A DNA stretch of 33,343 nt from an uncultured Collinsella sp. GTDB lineage: Bacteria > Actinomycetota > Coriobacteriia > Coriobacteriales > Coriobacteriaceae. Every line of letters begins with the position of its first letter. Position 1 is the first letter of the stretch. Made by a program: the position numbers and the translations under genes. The DNA lies in contig UQKV01000021.1 of the NCBI GenBank assembly GCA_900541665.1, positions 1-33,343 of the forward strand, read 5' to 3'. Positions 14,463 to 20,467 of the stretch are shown here, piece after piece. The notes under the pieces are model-generated. The model worked only from the letters and a program-made list of their open reading frames with translations. It searched no databases and was not told the origin of the DNA.

Positions 14463-15026
14463 CTAGACGCGGGAGACGAACTTGCCGTCGCGGGTGTCAA
14501 CCTTGATGACCTCGCCCTCGTTGAGGTACATGGGGACCTGGATGACAGCGCCGGTGTCGATCGTGGCCGGCTTGGTGGAACCCTGGACGGTGTCGCCCTT
14601 AAAGCCCGGGTCGGTCTGGACGATGGTGGTCTCGATGAACATCGGCGGAGTCACGCCCATGAGCTCATCGTCGGCGAAGAGCAGCTGGCAGATGTCGTTC
14701 TCGCGCAGCCACTTGGAGTTCTCGCCCACCATGTCCTCGGGAACGGGAACCTGCTCATAGGACTCGTTGTCCATGAAGATGTAGTCGGTGCCATCGTTGT
14801 AGAGGTACTGGAACTCACGGGTGGTGAGCATGACGCTCTCGAACTTGGTGCCGGCGTTGCAGGTGTTCTCGACGACGCGGCCGCTCTTGATGTCGCGGGT
14901 CTTGTAGCGCACAAACGCGCCGCCCTTGCCCGGCTTGACATGCTGGAACTCGACGATGGTGTAGACCTTGTCCTTAATGCGGAGACCGAGGCCGTTCTTG
15001 AAGTCGGCGGTAGAAATGGTAGGCAT
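14463..15026 (-). CDS. efp: elongation factor P
   Basis: EF-P enters ribosomes stalled on consecutive prolines and helps form the peptide bond. The 187-aa protein has three domains: a KOW-like N-domain with VKPGKGGAF, where K34 at the loop tip is the position modified in some bacteria, and two OB domains including the signature YLNEGEVIKVDTRDG near the C-terminus. MPTISTADFKNG matches the family start and follows AAAGG by about 7 nt; a longer upstream frame is rejected. It is the first gene of the efp-to-recN operon, just after a near-perfect -10 box and the pepQ-like terminator. No gene for a lysine-modifying enzyme is in the window. Confidence 0.96.
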   Translation of the reverse strand: MPTISTADFKNGLGLRIKDKVYTIVEFQHVKPGKGGAFVRYKTRDIKSGRVVENTCNAGTKFESVMLTTREFQYLYNDGTDYIFMDNESYEQVPVPEDMVGENSKWLRENDICQLLFADDELMGVTPPMFIETTIVQTDPGFKGDTVQGSTKPATIDTGAVIQVPMYLNEGEVIKVDTRDGKFVSRV

Positions 15027-15083
15027 AGCGACCTTTCTTGTTATGGGCAGAACGCACAAGCGTCCAAATTACATACGACCGAA

Positions 15084-15112
15084 ATTATACACTTGCAGAC
15101 GGCGCCTGCAGC
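15084..15112 (-). promoter_or_regulatory. promoter of the efp-to-recN operon
   Basis: A consensus TATAAT (15084-15089, minus strand) lies 57 nt before efp. The -35 at 17-nt spacing, GCTGCA (15107-15112), is poor. The position between an upstream terminator and efp supports the call. Confidence 0.62.
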
Positions 15113-15120
15113 GAGCGCAT

Positions 15121-15163
15121 AAAAAGAGAACGCGGGGCGTCCGAATTGCTCCGGACGCCCCGC
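15121..15163 (-). terminator. intrinsic terminator after the M24 peptidase gene
   Basis: A perfect 12-bp stem (15152-15163 with 15132-15143, arm GCGGGGCGTCCG) with an 8-nt loop is followed on the minus strand by GTTCTCTTTTT. It lies 22 nt after the peptidase stop and isolates it from efp. Confidence 0.9.
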
Positions 15164-15185
15164 CCCAAAAATCTATCGAAATGGG

Positions 15186-16316
15186 CTAGCAGTCGATGAC
15201 GTGCAGGTCGTGCGGGGTCTTGGTGAAGGGCTCGTAGCCGTTCTCGGTGACCACGCCGTAGTCCTCCAGGCGCACGCCGCCCACACCGGGCAGGTAGACG
15301 CCGGGCTCCATGGTAATAACCGAGCCGACCTCAATGATGTTCTTGCTACGGTTGAAGTTGGGCAGCTCATGGATGTCGATGCCCACGCCGTGGCCCAGGC
15401 CATGGTTGTAGTAATCGCCATAGCCGGCATCGCCGATGATCTTCTTGGAAAGCTTGAAAATGTCGTTGCCCTCGACGCCCGGATGGATGGCGGCGACGCA
15501 CTCCTCGTGCGTACGGCGCACGAGCGCGTACAGGTCGAGCTGCTCCTGGGTAGGCTCGCCCATCACGACGGTGCGCGTCATGTCGGAACGATAATCGCAG
15601 TAGCCCGCGCCGTAATCCATGAGAACGAAATCGCCCTTCTCGATGACACGGTCGCTCGGGACGGCATGCGGGTTGGCGGTGTTGGGACCGCTCGCCACGA
15701 TGGAGCCGAAGGCAAGGCTGTCGGCGCCGTTGGCGAACATAAAGTTCTCGAGCTCGTTGCGAACCTGCTTCTCGGTCATACCGGGCTTAATATAGCCGAG
15801 CATGTGCTGGAAGGCGGCGTCGGTGATCGACTGTGCGTGGCGCATGAGCTCGATCTCCTCGGCATCCTTGATGGCGCGCATCTTGCGGATGTCGTCGTGC
15901 ATCAACGGCAACATGCAGGCGACGGAGCGATCCTCCAGACCACGCTGGATACCCTGGTAGAAGTTAATCTGCATGTCGTCCTCGACGGCGCAGACACGGC
16001 ACTTGTTAGCCGCGATCTTGCCGGCGACCCAACCGGGGATGGTGCCCTCGTCCATGTCGTAGACCCAGGGGCTGCCGGCGGGCGTGTTCTCCTCAAAGCT
16101 GTTGAGATAGCGCGAGTCGGTGTGGAACAGGCACTGATCGGCCGTAATAAACGCGGCGTGCGGGAACTCGAAGGTGTAGTCGAAGACGCCCTTCACGCCC
16201 GTGAGCCAACGGAGGTTGGCCTCGTCGCGCACGACGATGGCGTCGTAGCCGCGCTCGGCCATCAGGGCACGGACACGCTCGATACGACCGGCAGGACCGG
16301 CAGCAAACTCAGACAT
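15186..16316 (-). CDS. M24 metallopeptidase, Xaa-Pro aminopeptidase/dipeptidase type
   Basis: Predicted cytosolic enzyme cleaving peptides with proline in the second position. The 376-aa protein has an N-terminal creatinase-like domain (about 1-130) and a C-terminal pita-bread domain. The five metal ligands are visible in order: Asp in LMDYGAGY, Asp in SDMTRTV, His in HGLGHGVG, Glu in MEPGVYLPG and Glu in RLEDYG. The start at 16316 follows AAAGGA by about 7 nt; a longer in-frame extension to 16442 crosses a structured leader and is rejected. It stands next to efp, an arrangement common in Gram-positive bacteria, but a terminator separates them. PepQ versus PepP cannot be settled from sequence. 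Confidence 0.9.
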   Translation of the reverse strand: MSEFAAGPAGRIERVRALMAERGYDAIVVRDEANLRWLTGVKGVFDYTFEFPHAAFITADQCLFHTDSRYLNSFEENTPAGSPWVYDMDEGTIPGWVAGKIAANKCRVCAVEDDMQINFYQGIQRGLEDRSVACMLPLMHDDIRKMRAIKDAEEIELMRHAQSITDAAFQHMLGYIKPGMTEKQVRNELENFMFANGADSLAFGSIVASGPNTANPHAVPSDRVIEKGDFVLMDYGAGYCDYRSDMTRTVVMGEPTQEQLDLYALVRRTHEECVAAIHPGVEGNDIFKLSKKIIGDAGYGDYYNHGLGHGVGIDIHELPNFNRSKNIIEVGSVITMEPGVYLPGVGGVRLEDYGVVTENGYEPFTKTPHDLHVIDC

Positions 16317-16348
16317 GCAGATTCCTTTCTTGTTGTCCTCATTAAAGC

Positions 16349-16411
16349 GGGACGGGCCTCGATCGAAAGGCGGATTCGCACGCGATCCGCAACCGATTGA
16401 AAACCCGTCCC
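16349..16411 (-). other. structured leader upstream of the M24 peptidase
   Basis: In the 132-nt gap before the peptidase start, GGGACGGG (16404-16411 on the minus strand) pairs with CCCGTCCC (16349-16356), an 8-bp GC stem. Inside, GCGGAT pairs with ATCCGC (16385-16390 with 16370-16375), and a 4-bp ATCG/CGAT stem can form between. Only a short TTT follows, so termination is doubtful. It could be the leader of the peptidase mRNA or the 3' end of the aro transcript. Confidence 0.45.
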
Positions 16412-16448
16412 TCAAAATGATACGAAAGACGATGGAAGTCAATAAATC

Positions 16449-17558
16449 TTAGAGAAGTTCTTTGCGAGAAGCCAAGTAGGCATGAGCATGGCGCTCAAGA
16501 ACCTCGTCCTCGACGCTCGTTAGGCGAATGGCGCCGAGCGCCGCGGGCAGCGGCAACATGCTGCGGTTCGAGCGGACAAACTGCTGTCTGCGGAACTCCT
16601 CGATATATGCGGCAGGCTCCAGATCGAAGGCAAGCTCCTCGATACCAAAGTCCTCCAGGCAGTCATCGACCTCAAAAACGTAATCGATATCGAAGTCGCA
16701 GGCGTCGTGGGCAAGGCGCGCCTCAAAGCGCATGCCCTCGGACAACAGCTGGTAGGCAGGGACCTGCGAAGCGGCATCGCCCAAGCAGACGCGCAGGGTG
16801 CGCTCCCCCGTCTTGCCAAAATCGAGCGCATGGCGGGCGCTCGGGTTCGTGGCCATCAGTACGTCCTTACGGGCAGTCTGAGACCATTGAACGGCATTGA
16901 CGAGCGCGACCTCCTCGCCCGCGAGAATCTCGGGGACGGTCTCGGTAAACTGATTCCAGCGGGACTTGCTGCTCGAAAGCATGGTGCCAACAAGTACCAC
17001 ATAGCCGAGCTTGAGGTCCTCGGGGTCCGCCTCGCGAACAAGGTCGAGGTCACACACGACCAAGCCCGGTTCGGGACGGAACGAGATGGCGGGAAGCGCA
17101 TTGGCCGACGAGGCGACGAGCGGCTTCATGGTCGTCGCGACCGTGAGCATGGCATCGAAGGTCGTCGGAAGCAGCGCGCACTCGGTTCGGCCGCACCACT
17201 GGTTGGCGCACCAGCTAACAACCGAGCAGGTCGCTGTGTCGCCGACAGCGACAACGAGATCGTCGCAGGTAATGCCGTTAGCCGAAAGGGCGCCAAAGAC
17301 GGTATCGGCATCGGCCAGCGTAGCACCGGCAGGCGAAACATCGAGGACGAGCAGCGACACAGCAAAGCCGGCGTCGACGAGCGCATGCTCAACAACCTCG
17401 CCAAAGCGCTCAGATGTGGCGTCGTTCCAAACCACCATCGCGCGCTTAGGCTTGCCCACAGCCGAGGAAAACATGCGCGACAGCTCATCGAACGCGCCCA
17501 ATCCGACGCGGACATCGACACTGCGGTTTTGGAAATTGATCAGTTGACGGCGAATCAT
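16449..17558 (-). CDS. AroB-like protein, likely inactive dehydroquinate synthase homologue
   Basis: A 369-aa protein with the overall length and order of 3-dehydroquinate synthase but without its active site. Traces of the fold remain: DDLVVAVGD (99-107) at the NAD-binding turn, LPTTFDAML (130-138) and VVCDLDLV (167-174). The glycine-rich GGGVxGDxxGF is replaced by VGDTATCSVVS (105-115). The zinc Glu and the Lys of GYAExxK are Val188 and Gly191; NFGHTxGHA reads DFGKTGERT (246-254), losing both His; the HGxAVAxGM region reads LLSEGMRF (271-278), losing the last His. Its ATG shares four bases with the aroK stop, so it is coupled to shikimate kinase. It may be a regulatory or scaffold partner of AroK, an enzyme with a new reaction, or a decaying gene, though the open frame argues against decay. 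The upstream GTG-like start at 17591 lies inside aroK and is rejected. AroB family membership is moderate; loss of canonical catalysis is well supported. Confidence 0.72.
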   Translation of the reverse strand: MIRRQLINFQNRSVDVRVGLGAFDELSRMFSSAVGKPKRAMVVWNDATSERFGEVVEHALVDAGFAVSLLVLDVSPAGATLADADTVFGALSANGITCDDLVVAVGDTATCSVVSWCANQWCGRTECALLPTTFDAMLTVATTMKPLVASSANALPAISFRPEPGLVVCDLDLVREADPEDLKLGYVVLVGTMLSSSKSRWNQFTETVPEILAGEEVALVNAVQWSQTARKDVLMATNPSARHALDFGKTGERTLRVCLGDAASQVPAYQLLSEGMRFEARLAHDACDFDIDYVFEVDDCLEDFGIEELAFDLEPAAYIEEFRRQQFVRSNRSMLPLPAALGAIRLTSVEDEVLERHAHAYLASRKELL

Positions 17559-18088
17559 AGCAGCCCACGCTCCAAAAGCATCTCGGCACAAAGGTAGGAA
17601 ACGTCCTCGAAGGACTTGTTGCGAATATCAAGGGTAAGGTCGGCGGCTTGGCGATACAGCGGACGGCGATGCTCAAACAGGCGCGCGGCATGCTCGGGCG
17701 AACGGAAATCGGGGCGCGTGTCGGACCGACGAATCTGGCGAATCGAATCCTCAAAGTCGCCCTCGAGGTACACGCACGTACCCATTTCGTGCATCAGCTC
17801 AATATTCACCGGCGTCTCGACAATGCCGCCCCCGCACGAAACCAACAGGCTGCGCTCGCTTTGGAGCGAACGGAGCGCCGAGGTCTCGAGCTCACGAAAA
17901 CGATCCTCGCCCTCGGTCTCAAAAATCTCGGTTACCGACTTACCGCAACGGCGCACGACCAGTCGGTCGGTATCGATAAAACGCCGCTTGAACATAGTGC
18001 CGACGTTGCGCGCGAGCGTCGATTTGCCCGCGCCCAAAAAGCCGATAAAGAAGATATGGTCGCAGCCGTGTTTGGTGTGCTGGGACAT
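17555..18088 (-). CDS. aroK: shikimate kinase
   Basis: Phosphorylates shikimate at position 3 with ATP, step five of the shikimate pathway. The 177-aa protein has the P-loop GFLGAGKST (16-24), the shikimate-binding DTD (39-41), GEDRFRELE with the conserved Arg, the GGG turn in SCGGGIVET, and RRPLYRQAADL near the end. The key residues for activity appear to be present, unlike its coupled neighbour. It follows the YqeG-like gene by 8 nt and overlaps the AroB-like gene by ATGA. Enzymes for the rest of the pathway are not in the window. Confidence 0.92.
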   Translation of the reverse strand: MSQHTKHGCDHIFFIGFLGAGKSTLARNVGTMFKRRFIDTDRLVVRRCGKSVTEIFETEGEDRFRELETSALRSLQSERSLLVSCGGGIVETPVNIELMHEMGTCVYLEGDFEDSIRQIRRSDTRPDFRSPEHAARLFEHRRPLYRQAADLTLDIRNKSFEDVSYLCAEMLLERGLL

Positions 18089-18096
18089 GACGAGAC

Positions 18097-18594
18097 CTAT
18101 TCCTCGCAGTGAAGGTCGCGCAGGGCCCGGCGCTCAAAGATACGAAAGATCTGCGTATACCACAGGTCCTGCGTCGCCTGCGGCTTAACCAGGATAGTAT
18201 CGACGCCGGCGAAGTTGCCGCTCCACACGTCAGTGTAGAGCTGATCACCGATCAGCACCGCCTCGTCGGCCGTGGCGCCGAGGCGCTTAAGACCCGCCTT
18301 GAGGGCAAACGGCGCCGGCTTCATGGCGTGGCTAATGGCCTCGAGTCCCAGCTCGCGTGCAGAGCTCATGACCTGGTCGCGATGCCAGTTGTTGGACACC
18401 ATGCACAGCTTAAAACCTTTGGCGCGGGCGGCGTCGAGCCAAGCGGAAACCGCGGCGGGAACCTGCTCGGTGTCGCGCGGCACCAAGGTGTTATCGCGAT
18501 CGAGCAGAATGGCGCGTTTGCCGTCGGCCCACAGGGTATTAAGGTCGATGCGATCGACCGAGGCAACGTAACGTTTGGGGCTAAAAATCCTCAT
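18097..18594 (-). CDS. YqeG family HAD-type phosphatase
   Basis: A 165-aa HAD superfamily IIIA hydrolase of the YqeG type. It shows the nucleophile motif LLDRDNTLV with D32 and D34, the second motif VSNN, the motif-3 Lys in KPAPFALKAGL, and the acidic GDQLYTDVWSGN. The substrate is unknown; some bacterial relatives have been linked to phosphatidylglycerol phosphate dephosphorylation, and no substrate can be assigned here. The start at 18594 is 1 nt after the mltG stop, with weak ribosome-site sequence, so translation probably depends on mltG. Reading continues into aroK after 8 nt. Confidence 0.86.
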   Translation of the reverse strand: MRIFSPKRYVASVDRIDLNTLWADGKRAILLDRDNTLVPRDTEQVPAAVSAWLDAARAKGFKLCMVSNNWHRDQVMSSARELGLEAISHAMKPAPFALKAGLKRLGATADEAVLIGDQLYTDVWSGNFAGVDTILVKPQATQDLWYTQIFRIFERRALRDLHCEE

Positions 18595-18595
18595 G

Positions 18596-20029
18596 CTAAT
18601 TCCAAGACTGTTGATGCTCTTCGTAGGTTTGCGAGAAGTACTCCTCGTCCTGCGTAATGTAGAAATACAGGTCATCAGAGTCGGTCGGCTCAAGGGTGGC
18701 CTTGAGCGCCTCGAGCGACGGAGAGCAGATGGGCGTGGGCGGCAGGCCCTCATGCTTATAGGTGTTATACGGACTATCGCTCTGCAGGTCGTCGGCGGTA
18801 ACCTCGCCACCGGTGACATACATCATGGTCGCATCGCTGTTGAGATAGCGCAGGCCATCGAGCTTGCCGGCAAGGCGGTTGTAGAAGACCGAGGCCACGT
18901 GCGCGCGCTGGTCGGCGTTGAGGCCCTCGCGCTCAACGATAGAGGCCAAGTTGACGATGTCGTAGTCGGACATCTCCACGCCATAGCGTTCCTTGATCTT
19001 GGCTTCGCAGCTCGCAAAGTCAAGCGACTTGTACTCGGTCTTAAACTGATCGAGCATAGCGCGAATCACGCCATCGGCCGTCGGCGAATCACCCAACGAA
19101 TAGGTCTTGGGGAACAAGAAACCCTCGAGCGAGTCGTTAGCGGCGCCCTTAAGGAAGCTATAGTCGTCCACGTAGTTGGAGGCCTTGGCCTGGTTGAGGA
19201 AGTCTTCCTTAGAGATGCTGTCGTAGGCCTGGGCCACACGGTCGGCGACTTGATCGACCGTCAGGCCCTCAGGGATAGTCAGCGCATTGGAGCCCGCGTT
19301 GGGGCCTTCCATGAGCTGCTGAACGACCTTGGTCGCGTCCATGAGCGTGGTGAACGAGTAGGTGCCGGGCTTGAGCGACATATCCGCGTTGAGCTTTTTG
19401 ACCGCCGCATAGTAATCCTTGGGATTTTCTACGATATGGTTCTCGGAGAGAATCGAAGCGATGCTGTCACCCGAGGCACCATCGGGAATCGTGATAGTAA
19501 CCTGCTGGCCTGCAACGACTTTCGCACCCTCACCGCCAAAGAAGCCCTTGACGGCTGGCACGACAAAGAAAACGATCGCGACAAGCGCAAGCACGGCAAC
19601 AACGCCACCGATAATCATAGGCACCGGGGAGCTTTTCTTTTGAGCACCGCGACGAGCATGCGTGTTGTAGCTCGAGCGGGTCGCCGGAGCAACGCCATGC
19701 GAACCACGAGCGTGATGCGAATGCGATTGGGGGGCCTGCGTTCGCTGGGTAGGTGCCTGCTGCTTAAAGCGGGTGCCGCCTGCAGGCTGGGCCGTACGAG
19801 CAGTGGGCTGCTGAGACGCGTGAGAAGCCGAATGCTGAACCGAACGAGCAGAAGGCTGCTGACCCGTCCGTTGAACAGGTTGGGCCGAACGAGAGAAGGA
19901 CTGCGCCGGGCGCGCGGCAGGCTGAGCTGCGCGCTGCGTCGGCTGTGCCGGACGCTGGCCAGGCTGGGCAGGGCGCGACGCCGGCTGCTGTGTACGATTC
20001 GACTGGCGCGGATCGGAAGCACTAGGCAT
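18596..20029 (-). CDS. mltG: endolytic murein transglycosylase MltG
   Basis: MltG cuts nascent peptidoglycan glycan strands at the membrane and limits their length. The 477-aa protein has an unusually long cytoplasmic tail (1 to about 133) rich in Gln, Pro, Ala, Arg and Ser with repeats such as RPAQP, one membrane helix (about 137-158), then the YceG domain with catalytic E366 in LASIVEREG and the GLPPTPICSPS motif near the C-terminus. The start at 20029 follows AGGAGG by 6 nt and lies inside the ruvX end, an 8-nt overlap. It is followed by the YqeG-like gene after 1 nt. The gene pair ruvX-mltG after alaS is common in Gram-positive bacteria. Confidence 0.93.
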   Translation of the reverse strand: MPSASDPRQSNRTQQPASRPAQPGQRPAQPTQRAAQPAARPAQSFSRSAQPVQRTGQQPSARSVQHSASHASQQPTARTAQPAGGTRFKQQAPTQRTQAPQSHSHHARGSHGVAPATRSSYNTHARRGAQKKSSPVPMIIGGVVAVLALVAIVFFVVPAVKGFFGGEGAKVVAGQQVTITIPDGASGDSIASILSENHIVENPKDYYAAVKKLNADMSLKPGTYSFTTLMDATKVVQQLMEGPNAGSNALTIPEGLTVDQVADRVAQAYDSISKEDFLNQAKASNYVDDYSFLKGAANDSLEGFLFPKTYSLGDSPTADGVIRAMLDQFKTEYKSLDFASCEAKIKERYGVEMSDYDIVNLASIVEREGLNADQRAHVASVFYNRLAGKLDGLRYLNSDATMMYVTGGEVTADDLQSDSPYNTYKHEGLPPTPICSPSLEALKATLEPTDSDDLYFYITQDEEYFSQTYEEHQQSWN

Positions 20030-20450
20030 GCGAAACCTCCTCGTTTTTACGATCGAGCCACGTCTGCAAAAACAGGCTGGCGGCAATCATGTCGATCTTG
20101 CCCCTCATCTGCTTTTCGTTGAGTCCCTGCTCGCGCAGGATACGCTTGGCCTCTTGCGAGGACAGACGCTCGTCCTCAAACTCCAACGGAAGATCGAGCT
20201 CGTCGGCAATCTTTTGCGCCACAGCGGCAACGCGCTCGGCCTGAGGGCCGGGCTCACCGGCCATGGTCAGGGGACGTCCGCTTACCAGGATGTCGGGCTC
20301 ATAGTCCTCAACCAGGTAGCGGAACGTCTTGGCCATACCGGTGACCTCGGCAGCCGGAAGCACCTTGACAGGCATCGCCATCTTGCCATCACGGCTCGAG
20401 ACGGCGATGCCAATCCTGGTCTCCCCTATGTCCAGCGCGAGCGCAACCAC
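20022..20450 (-). CDS. ruvX: RuvX/YqgF-type putative Holliday junction resolvase or rRNA-processing nuclease
   Basis: A 142-aa RNase H-fold protein of the YqgF family, assigned to pre-16S rRNA 5' processing in some bacteria and to junction resolution in others. It has the first metal-binding motif ALALDIGETRIGIA with D7, the VSGRPLTMAGEPGPQAERV segment, FEDERLSSQEAKRIL with the conserved Glu/Asp, and KIDMIAASLFLQTWL near the end with the last Asp. The start is GTG at 20448-20450, 17 nt after alaS, with a modest AAGAAG upstream. The end overlaps mltG by 8 nt. Confidence 0.9.
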   Translation of the reverse strand: MVALALDIGETRIGIAVSSRDGKMAMPVKVLPAAEVTGMAKTFRYLVEDYEPDILVSGRPLTMAGEPGPQAERVAAVAQKIADELDLPLEFEDERLSSQEAKRILREQGLNEKQMRGKIDMIAASLFLQTWLDRKNEEVSHA

Positions 20451-20467
20451 AGCGACTTCTTAGATTC

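Noticed and set aside
18575..20122. A 515-codon + strand frame opposite mltG
   Set aside because: It extends over the end of ruvX and shows Arg/Leu-rich, repetitive composition from the low-complexity MltG tail on the other strand.
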